64,000 nt of DNA, from NCBI RefSeq assembly GCF_900099835.1, contig NZ_FNKP01000002.1, forward strand, positions 2,914,001-2,978,000, written 5' to 3'. This DNA is from Paraburkholderia fungorum. Its GTDB lineage: Bacteria; Pseudomonadota; Gammaproteobacteria; Burkholderiales; Burkholderiaceae. Of this stretch, positions 26,163 to 36,400 are shown piece after piece. The first letter of the stretch is position 1, and every line of letters starts with the position of its first letter. A program made the translations under genes and the position numbers. The notes under the pieces are model-generated. The model was not told where the DNA came from, searched no databases, and saw only the letters and a list, made by a program, of their open reading frames with translations.

Positions 26163-27109
26163 GCGACCTCACCAACTTGCAATCCGACCGGCTGATCGTG
26201 CAGGAAGTCGCGCCGCGCGACGGCTTGCAGATCGAGCCCACCTGGGTCGGCACCGCCGACAAGATCGCGCTGATCGACGCGCTGTCCACCTTCGGCTTCA
26301 CGCGGATCGAAGCCGGCTCGTTCGTGTCGCCGAAAGCGATCCCCGCGTTACGCGACGGCGAATCCGTTTTCCAGCAGATCAAACGGCAACCCGGCGTGAT
26401 CTACGTCGCGCTGATCCCAAACCTGAAGGGCGCCGAGCGCGCACTCGCCGTGCGCGCCGATGAACTGAACCTGGTGATGTCCGCGAGTCAGACCCACAAC
26501 CGCGCGAATATGCGCATGAGTTGCGAGTCGTCGCTGGCCGCGTTCGACGACATCGTGCGGCACGTTAAAGGATCGGGCGTGCTGTTGAACGCGTCGGTGG
26601 CGACGGCGTTCGGTTGCCCGTTCGAAGGCACGATCGACGAAGACCGGGTGATCGGCATTGTCGATACGTATCGCGAGATGGGCATCGAGGGCATCACGCT
26701 GGCCGACACGACGGGCATGGCGAATCCACGTCAGGTCAGGCGGCTCGTCACGCGTGTGCTCGAGCGGATTCCCGCGAGTGCGCTCACGCTGCACTTTCAC
26801 AACACGCGCGGTCTGGGTCTCGCCAATGTGCTGGCCGCGTATGAAGCCGGTGCGCGACGCTTCGATGCCGCGTTGGGCGGCCTCGGCGGCTGTCCGTTTG
26901 CGCCGGGGGCGTCCGGCAACATCTGCACGGAAGACCTGGTGAATATGTGCGACGAGATGGGCATTGCCACCGGGGTCGATCTGCAAAAGGTGATTGCGCT
27001 GTCGCGTACTTTGCCCGCCTTGCTCGGCCACGACGTGCCAGGACAACTGGCGAAGGCGGGTCGTAATTGCGACCTGCATCCGGTGCCTGAATACGTTTTG
27101 CAGATTTGA
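26159..27109 (+). CDS. Hydroxymethylglutaryl-CoA lyase family
   Basis: A 316-aa TIM-barrel lyase: VAPRDGLQIEP (catalytic Arg/Asp pair), SASQTHNRANM, the metal-binding HFHNTRGLGLAN and the signature GGLGGCPFAPGASGN, whose Cys is the active-site cysteine. Family members cleave HMG-CoA to acetyl-CoA and acetoacetate; close relatives act on citramalyl-CoA. No leucine-degradation genes (liu) are nearby; instead it is coupled to a CoA-transferase and followed by a transporter, which suggests catabolism of an imported acid. Confidence 0.92.
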   Translation: MSDLTNLQSDRLIVQEVAPRDGLQIEPTWVGTADKIALIDALSTFGFTRIEAGSFVSPKAIPALRDGESVFQQIKRQPGVIYVALIPNLKGAERALAVRADELNLVMSASQTHNRANMRMSCESSLAAFDDIVRHVKGSGVLLNASVATAFGCPFEGTIDEDRVIGIVDTYREMGIEGITLADTTGMANPRQVRRLVTRVLERIPASALTLHFHNTRGLGLANVLAAYEAGARRFDAALGGLGGCPFAPGASGNICTEDLVNMCDEMGIATGVDLQKVIALSRTLPALLGHDVPGQLAKAGRNCDLHPVPEYVLQI

Positions 27110-27187
27110 CACGAGCCTCACCGTCCAATCCGATAAACCCCATTAAACGACCGGACGGCATCGCCGAATCCGGCATTGGAGACAAGC

Positions 27188-28528
27188 ATGAGTGACCTGA
27201 GCGCAGTCGCGAGTGACAAGAGTGGCCGCCGCGAATACGGCGTGGACGATGCCGCGGCGATCATCCGCAAAGTCGCGTGGCGGTTGATGCCGCTGATCAT
27301 GATCTGCTATCTGTTTGCGTTCTTCGACCGCATCAACATCAGCTTCGCGAAGTTTCAGTTGCAGAGCGATCTCGGTTTGTCCGATACCGCGTATGGTCTC
27401 GGCGCGAGTCTGTTCGTGATCGGATACGTGCTGTTCGAAGTGCCAAGCAATCTCTTTCTGTACAAGGTAGGCGCGCGTCGCTGGATTGCGCGAATCATGA
27501 TTTCGTGGGGACTCGCGACGGCTGCGATGGTGTTCGTCAGCAACGAGTGGCAGTTCTACGGATTGCGCTTCGTGATCGGCGCCATGGAAGCGGGCTTCGC
27601 ACCCGGCGTGCTGTATTACCTGACGTTGTGGTTTCCGGCGAGCTATCGCGGACGTATCACATCGATGCTGTTTCTCGCGTCCGCTTTCTCCGGTCTGGTC
27701 GGCGCGCCGCTCGCGGGTCTCGTGATCGGACATATGAACGGCGTGCTCGGCATGCCGGGCTGGCACTGGCTGTTTCTGCTCGGCGGATTGCCCTGCGTCG
27801 TGCTTGGGATTCTGGTGTTGAAACTGCTGAAAGACCGGATCGAAGACGCGGCGTGGTTGTCGTCGGCGGAGAAGACTTTTCTGGCGGGGCAAATAGCGCA
27901 GCAGAGCCGTCACGCCGACACCGGCCATTCGTTGATGGGCGCGATCAGAACGCCGGGCTTTCTCACGTTGGGGCTCGTGTACTTCCTGATTCAGGTGGCG
28001 TCGTATGGATTGAATTTCTGGGCGCCGCATCTGATTCGCGTGGCGGGGACGAACAATCCGACCGTGATCGGATTGCTGACCGCGGTGCCTTATGTGTGCG
28101 GCGCGATCTGCATGGTCGTGGTGGGGCGTCTGTCCGATGCGAGCGGCGAGCGGCGCAAGTTCGTGTTCGGCTTGCTGGTGATGTCGGCGGTGGGGTTCTT
28201 CGCGGCCGGGTTCTTCGACAAGCAGACGGGTTTGCTGGTCGTCGCGCTGGCGGTCATGGGTGCGGGCATGGTGGCGTCGATTCCGGCGTTCTGGGCGCTG
28301 CCGCCGAAGCTGCTGACGGGCGCAGGCGCGGCGGGTGGCATCGCGTTGATCAATACGCTCGGACAACTCGGTGGCATTGTCAGCCCGGTCATGGTGGGGC
28401 GCGTGAAAGATCTGACGGGGAGCACGACACCGGCGTTGTATGTGATCGGCGCGATGTGCGTGGTGTGCGCGGTGATTATGTTGTTCGGGATGCCGGAGTC
28501 GCTGCGCCGGCGGGATGGGGTGAGGTGA
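27188..28528 (+). CDS. MFS transporter, anion:cation symporter type
   Basis: A 446-aa protein with 12 predicted membrane helices and the ACS/GudP-TtuB-like pattern (FAFFDRINISFAKFQLQSDL; YGLGASLFVIGYVLFEVPSN; GAMEAGFAPGVLYYLTLWFP). ATG 27188 follows GGAGAC at 27177-27182. It is third in the presumed CoA-transferase/lyase operon, 78 bases after the lyase, and probably imports the acid they use. Hydroxy-dicarboxylates are typical substrates of this subfamily. Confidence 0.93.
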   Translation: MSDLSAVASDKSGRREYGVDDAAAIIRKVAWRLMPLIMICYLFAFFDRINISFAKFQLQSDLGLSDTAYGLGASLFVIGYVLFEVPSNLFLYKVGARRWIARIMISWGLATAAMVFVSNEWQFYGLRFVIGAMEAGFAPGVLYYLTLWFPASYRGRITSMLFLASAFSGLVGAPLAGLVIGHMNGVLGMPGWHWLFLLGGLPCVVLGILVLKLLKDRIEDAAWLSSAEKTFLAGQIAQQSRHADTGHSLMGAIRTPGFLTLGLVYFLIQVASYGLNFWAPHLIRVAGTNNPTVIGLLTAVPYVCGAICMVVVGRLSDASGERRKFVFGLLVMSAVGFFAAGFFDKQTGLLVVALAVMGAGMVASIPAFWALPPKLLTGAGAAGGIALINTLGQLGGIVSPVMVGRVKDLTGSTTPALYVIGAMCVVCAVIMLFGMPESLRRRDGVR

Positions 28529-28593
28529 GCCGCCAGGGATTCGAGCGGCGCAAGTCTGCTCCCGGCCGCACCTGCGTGAGATTGATCAGTCGT

Positions 28594-28844
28594 ATCAACT
28601 ACTTGGTAGTGCTGTGCGCGAGTTGTCCACAGGCTTGCCAACAAAATGTGTGGACAACTGGAGGGTGAGGGCGGCGCGGGTCGTAGGGCATCCTTGCTAA
28701 ACAGCGATTCAGAGGAGGCCGGCTTCGCCGCATCACCCGCTGCCTACTCCGAAGCCGCCGCCCGATATTCCCGCTACATCAACTACTTAACCCTGCTGTG
28801 AGAAACTTGTCCACAGGCTTGCCAACATTTTAGGTGGACAAGTT
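28594..28844. repeat. Two related hairpins in a 451-base gene-free gap
   Basis: Copy 1 (28594-28659) and copy 2 (28778-28844) share ATCAACTACTT and the block TTGTCCACAGGC-TTGCCAACA. In each, the TTGTCCAC arm pairs with a downstream GTGGACAA arm: 28621-28631 with 28649-28659, and 28804-28814 with 28834-28844. A G-C pair in the first stem is C-G in the second, a compensating change. Copy 2 is followed by TTTTCCC and could terminate the MFS transcript. TTGTCCACA differs by one base from a DnaA box. Nothing else is seen in 28529-28979. Confidence 0.6.
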
Positions 28845-28979
28845 TTCCCTTCAGCACAGGCGACTATCAGGACGTCGAACTCGACGTCTTCTTGAAGACA
28901 AACGTATTTCCCGCCGTTTGATCCGCTTTCGCGGTCGCGCCATAAAACGTCGAGGTCTTTACCTCGCGGCGCGCGTCGA

Positions 28980-29705
28980 TCAGGTCTTCAACGACGACCC
29001 CGCTGCCGCTTCCTGCGACTGAACCTGCAAGACCGCATCGCGCTTATCAAGCAGATGCTGTCGCAGAATCGCGCTGAGTTTCTTGCCGTCGCGCGCTTCG
29101 AGCGCCTTCAGCATTTCATCGTGATCGTGAATGGCGCTGTCCCATTTCGGCGTCTGGAAATTCGAGCGAAATCGTAAAGCCTGCAAACGCCGGTTCACCG
29201 CCATATACGTTTGACGCAGCGCCGAGTTTCTCGCCGCTTCGTTGATCTTGTCGTGAATCGCCTGATTGCGGCTGTAGTAGCCAGGCAGATCGTTCTGCGT
29301 GCGGCAGGCGAGCATCGCGTAATGCAGCGCCTTGATTTCGGCGAGTTCTGCGGCGGTCATTCGTTCTGCGGCGAGTTCGCCGGAAAACGCTTCGAGACCA
29401 CTCATCAATTCGAAGGTCTCGCGCAACTCCGCCTCCGACATCTTCGACACCGACGCGCCCCGGTTCGGCGAAATCTCGATCAGCCCTTCGGCGGCCAGCA
29501 CTTTCAGCGCTTCACGCAACGGCGTGCGCGAAATGCCCAGCGTCTCGCATAACTCACGCTCATTCAGTTTCTTGCCAGGCTCCAGCGCGCCTTCGACGAT
29601 AAAGCGGCGAATGTGCTCCACCACCGTGTCGTGCAAGCGCTGGCGCTCGACCTTCGGCATCAGCGGGACAGTCGTTAAGCCCGCATTGAAATCCGAATTT
29701 TGCAT
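28980..29705 (-). CDS. GntR-family (FCD) regulator
   Basis: A 241-aa protein with a GntR winged helix (residues 22-90: EPGKKLNERELCETLGISRT, then PLREALKVLAAEGL) and an FCD helical effector domain whose metal or ligand residues include the His of NQAIHDKI and HDHDEMLKAL. It is divergent from the aminotransferase operon. A TTTTG-N4-CAAAA palindrome covers its own start codon and another precedes the operon, so it probably represses both until a carboxylic-acid ligand binds. GAGGAC serves as ribosome site. Confidence 0.93.
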   Translation of the reverse strand: MQNSDFNAGLTTVPLMPKVERQRLHDTVVEHIRRFIVEGALEPGKKLNERELCETLGISRTPLREALKVLAAEGLIEISPNRGASVSKMSEAELRETFELMSGLEAFSGELAAERMTAAELAEIKALHYAMLACRTQNDLPGYYSRNQAIHDKINEAARNSALRQTYMAVNRRLQALRFRSNFQTPKWDSAIHDHDEMLKALEARDGKKLSAILRQHLLDKRDAVLQVQSQEAAAGSSLKT

Positions 29706-29849
29706 ACAAAAGTCCTCAACATCGCGTGAGATCGGATTTTATCGGAACCTTGCAGATTAGTTAATAGCGCGGGTAAACACCGCCATCAACGCGCATTTTT
29801 CGCCTTGGGAGCGTCACAGTTCGTCTGATATAGTTTTTTGAATGCAAAA
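29698..29849. promoter_or_regulatory. Two TTTTG-N4-CAAAA operators of the FCD-GntR regulator
   Basis: Site 1 at 29698-29711 overlaps the regulator's ATG; site 2 at 29836-29849 lies 18 bases before the aminotransferase ATG. Both are 14-bp palindromes and share the core TGCAAAA/TTTTGCA in opposite senses. They flank the divergent promoters. Confidence 0.55.
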
Positions 29850-29867
29850 TTCAATCGGAGGAGCCCA

Positions 29868-31088
29868 ATGCTCAAGCTAGATTTCCATCCCGCCGGCCGT
29901 CACTTTCTGCAGATTCCGGGTCCGAGCCCGGTGCCCGACCGCATCCTCCGGGCGATGAGCTATCCGACCATCGACCATCGCGGCCCCGAGTTCGGCGAAC
30001 TGGGTCTGAAGGTACTCGACGGCATCAAGAAAATCTTCAAGACTCAGCAGCCGGTGGTGATCTATCCGGCGTCGGGCACGGGCGCATGGGAAGCGGCGCT
30101 GTCCAACACGCTGAGCCCCGGCGATCACGTACTGATGTTCGAGACCGGCCACTTCGCGACGCTGTGGAAAAAGATGGCGGAGAGCCTCGGGCTGAAGCCT
30201 GAATTCCTCGGCTTGCCCGGTATCGAAGGATGGCGGAAGGGCGTTCAGCCGCAAATGATCGAGGAGCGTCTGCGCGCCGACACGCAACACACGATCAAGG
30301 CGGTGTGCGTCGTGCACAACGAAACATCCACGGGTGTGACGTCGGACATCGCCGCCGTGCGTCGCGCGATCGATGCAGCGGGCCACCCGGCGCTGCTGCT
30401 GGTCGACACGATTTCGGGCCTTGCCTGCGCCGATTATCGTCACGACGAGTGGGGCGTGGACGTCACCGTGTCGGGTTCGCAGAAGGGTTTGATGCTGCCG
30501 CCGGGCATCAGCTTCAACGCGATCTCGCCGAAAGCGCTGGCCGCCAGCAAGCACGCAAAACTGCCGCGTAGCTTCTGGGACTGGACTGACATCGTCGAGA
30601 TGAACAAGACCGGGTACTGGCCGTACACGCCGAACACGAATCTGCTCTACGGCTTGTCCGAAGCGCTCGACATGATTCTCGGCGAAGGACTCGACAACGT
30701 GTTCGCGCGCCATGAGCGTCTCGCCGAAGCCACCCGCCGTGCGGTGCGTGCGTGGGGCCTGGAGATTCAGTGCGCCGATCCGTCCGTGTACAGCCCGGTG
30801 TTGACCGGCGTGATGATGCCCGAAGGCATCGATGCCGACGCGGTGCGCAAGCTCATCTACGAACGCTTCGACATGTCGCTCGGCACGGGCCTCGGCAAGA
30901 TGAAAGGCCGCATGTTCCGCATCGGCCATCTCGGCGATTGCAACGACCTGATGCTGCTGGCCACGCTCGCGGGCTGCGAAATGGGCCTGAAGCTCGCGGG
31001 TGTCACGCTAAAGGAAAGCGGTTTGCCTGCCGCTATGGAGTGGTTGAGTGCGCCGACCAAGGCATCGGGTTTGAAAGCTGCCGCCTGA
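29868..31088 (+). CDS. Serine-glyoxylate (alanine-glyoxylate) aminotransferase family
   Basis: A 406-aa class V PLP aminotransferase: IPGPSPVPDRILRAM at the start, HNETSTGVTSD near 150, LLVDTISG near 177 and PLP lysine K206 in VSGSQKGLMLPPG. It transfers the amino group from serine or alanine to glyoxylate, giving glycine and hydroxypyruvate or pyruvate. GGAGGAG precedes the ATG. It leads a catabolic operon with an MFS importer, a hydratase-like enzyme and a large FAD/Fe-S dehydrogenase, controlled by the divergent GntR. The operon's substrate is unresolved; a 2-hydroxy acid feeding glyoxylate is one possibility. Confidence 0.9.
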   Translation: MLKLDFHPAGRHFLQIPGPSPVPDRILRAMSYPTIDHRGPEFGELGLKVLDGIKKIFKTQQPVVIYPASGTGAWEAALSNTLSPGDHVLMFETGHFATLWKKMAESLGLKPEFLGLPGIEGWRKGVQPQMIEERLRADTQHTIKAVCVVHNETSTGVTSDIAAVRRAIDAAGHPALLLVDTISGLACADYRHDEWGVDVTVSGSQKGLMLPPGISFNAISPKALAASKHAKLPRSFWDWTDIVEMNKTGYWPYTPNTNLLYGLSEALDMILGEGLDNVFARHERLAEATRRAVRAWGLEIQCADPSVYSPVLTGVMMPEGIDADAVRKLIYERFDMSLGTGLGKMKGRMFRIGHLGDCNDLMLLATLAGCEMGLKLAGVTLKESGLPAAMEWLSAPTKASGLKAAA

Positions 31089-31351
31089 ACGAGCCACTAC
31101 GCATCCCTCCGAAGCACCGACACAAACTGAGATAAGCAGAACGCATCAATCAGTTCGCATCACGCACCACGCATCAAACAGCTCGAAGCAACTCGCAGTC
31201 AGGGAAGTGGAGACGCTTCCCTCACGAAGCCGCGCGAAGAACGCGGCCCGAACAACATGCAATGCGTCCGCAAACAGCGTGTGCCGCTGACGGGCGAGGA
31301 CGTCGCACGCCACCTCCGGCGCGCCGTCGCCACATGCAATGGAGAGAGACG

Positions 31352-32638
31352 ATGAAGCGGTTTCGTTTGACCAGTGCGACCAGTATCGTTCTAGTGATGC
31401 TCTGCATCATGTACTTCATCACCTACCTCGACCGCGTCAACGTCAGCACGGCGGCGGCTGGGTTCGGCAAGGAATTCCAGCTTTCGCATACGCAGATCGG
31501 CCTCGTGTTTTCGGCCTTCGCGTATCCGTATCTGATCTTTCAGGTGATGGGCGGCTGGGTCAGCGACCGCTTCGGCGCGCGGCGCACGCTGTTGCTGTGC
31601 GGCGCGATCTGGGGTGTCGCCACCTTGCTGACGGGATTTGCTGGCGGATTGACGTCGCTGCTGGCTGCGCGTCTGTTGCTCGGTTTCGGCGAAGGCGCGA
31701 CGTTTCCCGCCGCGACGGCTGCGATGGCGCGCTGGGTCGCAAAAGAAAAGCGCGGCTTCGCGCAGGGCATCACGCATGCAGCGTCGCGTGTGGGCAATGC
31801 AATCGCGCCCGCCGTCATCGTGCTGGTGATGGCGAACTGGGGCTGGCGCGAATCGTTCTATATCTGCGGCGTGCTGAGTCTCGTGTGGGTCGCGGTGTGG
31901 GCGCTGACGTTCACCGAGCATCCGAAAGATCACCCGCGTATCACCGCCGAAGAACTCGCGGTGCTGCCCACGCCGAAGCCCAAAGTCACCGGCGTGCCTT
32001 GGGGCAAGCTGTTTCGCCGGATGGCGCCGGTCACGATCGTGTACTTCTGTTATGGCTGGACGCTGTGGCTGTTCCTGAGCTGGATTCCGCAGTACTTCCT
32101 GCATCGTCATCATCTGCAATTGCAGAAGTCGGCGATCTTCGCTTCGGTCGTGTTCTTCGCCGGGGTGATCGGCGACACGCTCGGCGGCATCGTCACCGAC
32201 TGGATTTTCAAGCGCACCGGCAGCCTCAAACGCGCACGTAGCTGGATGGTGTCGATCTGCATGCTGTTCTGTCTGCTCTCGCTGATTCCGCTGATGTTCA
32301 CGCACAACCTTTATCTGTCGATGGCGTGTCTCGCGTCGGGCTTCTTCTTCGCCGAAATGACGATTGGTCCGATGTGGGCGATTCCGATGGACATCGCGCC
32401 GGAATTCTCGGGCACCGCGAGCGGCATGATGAACACCGGCTCGGCGCTCGCCGCGATCATCTCGCCGGTCGTGGGCGGCTTTCTGATCGACTACTTCAAC
32501 AACTGGGAGTTGCCGTTTGTCGGCAGCATGCTGCTGATGGGCGTCGGTGTCGTGCTCGCGTTTCGCATGCAGCCAGAAAGCAAATTCGCGCTCGATCCGG
32601 CGGATAACGCCCACGTCACGACCAGTTTGCGCGCGTGA
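31352..32638 (+). CDS. MFS transporter, GudP-like
   Basis: A 428-aa 12-helix transporter of the ACS family (YFITYLDRVNVSTAAAGFGK; GGWVSDRFGARRTLL; GFGEGATFPAATAAMARWV). The start at 31352 follows GGAGAGAG; an open frame 30 codons longer is rich in Arg/Pro and unlikely to be translated. It lies between the aminotransferase (263-base gap) and a hydratase-like gene. Relatives import sugar acids and other hydroxy-carboxylates. Confidence 0.92.
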   Translation: MKRFRLTSATSIVLVMLCIMYFITYLDRVNVSTAAAGFGKEFQLSHTQIGLVFSAFAYPYLIFQVMGGWVSDRFGARRTLLLCGAIWGVATLLTGFAGGLTSLLAARLLLGFGEGATFPAATAAMARWVAKEKRGFAQGITHAASRVGNAIAPAVIVLVMANWGWRESFYICGVLSLVWVAVWALTFTEHPKDHPRITAEELAVLPTPKPKVTGVPWGKLFRRMAPVTIVYFCYGWTLWLFLSWIPQYFLHRHHLQLQKSAIFASVVFFAGVIGDTLGGIVTDWIFKRTGSLKRARSWMVSICMLFCLLSLIPLMFTHNLYLSMACLASGFFFAEMTIGPMWAIPMDIAPEFSGTASGMMNTGSALAAIISPVVGGFLIDYFNNWELPFVGSMLLMGVGVVLAFRMQPESKFALDPADNAHVTTSLRA

Positions 32639-32677
32639 GCAGCAACGCACAGCCTTTCAATCAACGTTCCTGAATAC

Positions 32678-33427
32678 ATGACTCAATCACTCAGCCAGCG
32701 GCTTGCCGACGCACGCCGCGACCGCGTCACGCTCGACGCGCTTTCGCCCGATCAACCCCCCGCCGACGCCAGTGCCGCGTACGCGATCCAGCACGAGATC
32801 CTGAGCCTCAACGGCGCGGGAATCGGCGGCTGGAAGATTGGCGCGAAAAGCGCTGACGGTCCCATTCAGGGCGCACCGTTGCCCGACGTGGACCTGCATC
32901 CCGACGGCGCGCGTCTGCCGCGCGAGGGCTTCGCGCCGCTCGGGCTCGAACTGGAAATCGCGTTCCGCTTCAACCGCAGATTCGAGCCGTCGACCACGCC
33001 TTATGGCGAAGACGAAGTGAAGGCGGCCATCGGCTGGATCGGCGCGACCATCGAGGTCGTCGCCAGCTGCTATGCCGCGTGGCCCGATGTCGACAAGCTC
33101 GCGCAACTCGCGGACTTGCAGAATCACGGCGCGTTGATCGTCGGCGAATTCACGCCGTATCGCGAGGATTTTCCGTTCGTCGCGCCGTCGTTGCGTTTCA
33201 ATTTCGACGGACACGACGTGGTCGAATCCACGCCCGCGAATCCGGCCGGCGACCCGCGCCGCTTGCTGACGTGGCTCGTCAATCACGCGACATCGCGCGG
33301 CATTGCGGTGACGCCGGAGACGATCGTCACCGCCGGCTCCTACACCGGCATGTTCTTCCCGCGCCACGCGGGCACCGCCAGCGGACGCATCGAAGGACTC
33401 GCGCCGGTGAGCGTCACGCTGTACTAG
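32678..33427 (+). CDS. Fumarylacetoacetase-fold hydratase (2-keto-4-pentenoate hydratase-like)
   Basis: A 249-aa protein of the MhpD/FAH-like fold: YAIQHEILSLNGAGIGGWKIG, then LGLELEIAFRF with the acidic metal ligands, and GSYTGMFFP near the C-terminus. Members hydrate or decarboxylate 2-keto-enoic acids with Mg2+ or Mn2+. It is third in the operon after the aminotransferase and transporter and 46 bases before the FAD/Fe-S dehydrogenase. It suggests a 2-keto or enol intermediate in the pathway. Confidence 0.85.
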   Translation: MTQSLSQRLADARRDRVTLDALSPDQPPADASAAYAIQHEILSLNGAGIGGWKIGAKSADGPIQGAPLPDVDLHPDGARLPREGFAPLGLELEIAFRFNRRFEPSTTPYGEDEVKAAIGWIGATIEVVASCYAAWPDVDKLAQLADLQNHGALIVGEFTPYREDFPFVAPSLRFNFDGHDVVESTPANPAGDPRRLLTWLVNHATSRGIAVTPETIVTAGSYTGMFFPRHAGTASGRIEGLAPVSVTLY

Positions 33428-33473
33428 CTGCGCGCTGCCTGACGCCACGCAGCCTTTTCCAAAGGGCGACGAT

Positions 33474-36400
33474 ATGACGAACCCCACCTCCGCTTTACTC
33501 GTCAAGCCGATCCATCTGGTCCCTTCCAGTGCGCGTCTGACGAGTCCGCTCGCGCAGCACCTGCGCAAATCGCTGCGCGGCGACGTGCTGTTCGACGCGG
33601 CCAGTCGCGGCCGCTATTCGACCGATGCGTCGATCTATCAGATCACGCCGGTCGGCATCGTGGTGCCGCGCGATCAGGACGATCTGCGCGTCGCGCTGGA
33701 GATCGCTCGCAGCGAAAAGGTGCCGCTGCTCGCGCGCGGCGCGGGGACGAGCCAGTGCGGTCAGACCGTCGGCGAAGCGCTGGTGATCGACACGAGCAAA
33801 TGGCTGAACAACGTCGTCGCTTTCGACGCCGACGCGGGCACCGTGACGGTCGAGCCGGGCGTCGTGCTGGATCATCTGAATGCGTGGCTGAAGCCGCACG
33901 GGCTGTGGTTTCCGGTGGATGTATCGACGGCGGCGCAGTGCACGATCGGCGGCATGGCCGGCAATAACTCGTGCGGTTCGCGTTCGATCGAATACGGCAA
34001 CATGGTGCACAACGTCGACGCGATCGATGCAATTCTCGCCGACGGCAGCGAAGCGCATTTCGCGTCGTTGCGCGACGCGCCGCAAGGCGAGCGCTTGCAG
34101 CAGATACTCGCGGGCGTCGCGCAAATCGCGCAGCGTGAGCGCGACGAAATCATCGAGCGCGTGCCGAAGGTTTTGCGCCGCGTGGCGGGCTACAACATCG
34201 ACCTGTTCGAGTGCCAGAATCCGCGCGCTTATACCGACGACGGCCACGCGAATCTCGCGCATCTGCTGGTCGGCTCGGAAGGGACGCTTGCGTTCAGCCG
34301 TCAACTGACGCTGAAGCTCGCGCCGCTGCCCGCGCATAAAACGCTGGGCGTGGTCAACTTTCCGACCTTCCGGCAGTCGATGGCGTTGACCCAGCACATC
34401 GTCAAACTGAAGCCGGTGGCGGTGGAACTGGTCGATCGCACGATGATCGATCTCGCGATGAGCAACCCTGCGTTTCGTCCGGTAATCGGAAAGGCGCTGG
34501 TCGGCGAGCCGCAAGCGATTCTGCTGGTCGAATTCGCGGGCGAGAACCGCGATGCGCAGCTTGCGTCGCTCAAACAACTGACGGAATTGATGGCCGATCT
34601 CGGCCTGCCCGATTCGGTCGTCGAAATGCCGGACGCGGGCGAACAGAAGGCGTTGTGGGAGGTCCGCAAAGCCGGGCTGAACATCATGATGAGCATGAAG
34701 GGCGACGGCAAGCCGGTGTCCTTCATCGAGGATTGCGCGGTCCCGCTCGAGCATCTCGCCGATTACACGAGCCGCCTGACCGAGGTGTTCCATCGGCACG
34801 GCACCGAGGGCACGTGGTACGCGCATGCAAGCGTCGGCACGCTGCACGTACGGCCGATTCTCGACATGCGCCGCGACGGCGCGATCAAAATGCGCGCTAT
34901 CGCCGACGAAGCCGCGGCACTCGTGCGCGAATACAAAGGCGCGTATTCGGGCGAACATGGCGACGGCCTGTGCCGCGGCGAATGGGTCGCGTGGCAATAC
35001 GGACCCAGGCTGAACCAGGCGTTCAGCGAGATCAAGGCGCTGTTCGATCCGGATAACCGCTTCAATCCCGACAAGATCGTGCGTCCGCCGAAAATGGACG
35101 ATGCGCGCAATTTCCGTTTTCCGCCGGGCTATCAGGAACGCCGGATTGAAACGGCGCTCGACTGGTCGGCGTGGAATGTGGAACGCGATCCGCTGACTGG
35201 CGCAGAGACTCAGCCGGGGAGCGGTAACGATCTGTCCGGCGGTCTCGCGAAGGCCGTCGAGATGTGCAATAACAACGGCCATTGCCGCAAGTTCGATGCA
35301 GGCACGATGTGCCCGAGTTATCGCGTGACGAAGGACGAACAGCACGTCACGCGTGGGCGCGCGAACACGTTGCGTCTCGCGATTTCGGGTCAACTCGGCG
35401 AAGCAGGACTCGCCAGCGACGACGTGAAAGACACGCTCGATCTCTGCGTATCGTGCAAGGGCTGCAAGCGCGATTGCCCGACCGGCGTCGACATGGCGAA
35501 GTTCAAGATCGAAGCGCGGGCGGCGCGTGTGAAGGTGCAGGGTTTGAGTCTGCGGGACAGGCTGGTCGCGTTCATGCCTCGTTATGCCGGTACCGCGAGC
35601 CGTGTGCCCGCGCTGATGGCGCTGGCGGACAACGTGCCGGTGTTGTCGGCGTGGTTCAAGCGTTCGGTAGGTTTCGCGCCTGAGCGGAGTTTGCCGCGCT
35701 TTACCAAGTCGTTTTTGTCGAACGCGGCGAAGCTAAAGAATCCGCGGGATGGCGCTTTAAAAGAAGTGCTGCTGTTCGTCGATACGTTCAACAATCACAT
35801 GGAACCCGATAACGCGCGCGCCGCGCAGCAGGTGCTCGAAGCCGCCGGATACACGGTGCATTTCAACATGCGCCAGGGCGAGCGTCCGGTGTGCTGCGGG
35901 CGCACGTTCCTCGCGGCCGGTCTGGTCGATCAGGCGAAGCAGGAAGCGCGGCGCATGCTCGATCTGTTCAGGCCGTACGTGGAGCGTGGCGTGCCGGTTG
36001 TCGGTCTGGAACCGTCGTGCCTGCTGTCGTTGCGCGACGAGTTTCTGCATTACGGTTTCGGCGACGAAGCGCAGCGGCTTTCGCAGCACGCGTTTCTGTT
36101 CGAAGAGTTTCTGGTGCGCGAGGAAAAGGCGGGACGTATGAAGCTCGCGCTGAAGCCGCTGAGCAAGAAGCAGGCGCTCGTTCATGGCCACTGTCATCAG
36201 AAAGCGTTCGACGCGTTTACGCCTGTCCAGACCGTGCTGAAATGGATTCCTGAGTTGAAGGTGTCGACGGTGGAGTCGTCGTGCTGCGGAATGGCCGGCA
36301 GTTTCGGTTACGAAGCCGAGCATTACGCGACTTCGCGTGCCATGGCCGAGTTGTCGCTACTGCCCGCCGTGCGCAAGATGGACGGCGACATGCTGATGGT

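Noticed and set aside
28594..28844. Replication origin suggested by DnaA-box-like sequences
   Set aside because: Only two inverted pairs, each one base off consensus and inside hairpins; no AT-rich unwinding region and no dnaA or dnaN nearby.
33495..35393. 632-codon leftward open frame under the FAD/Fe-S dehydrogenase
   Set aside because: Antisense shadow of a certain gene, with no recognisable motif.
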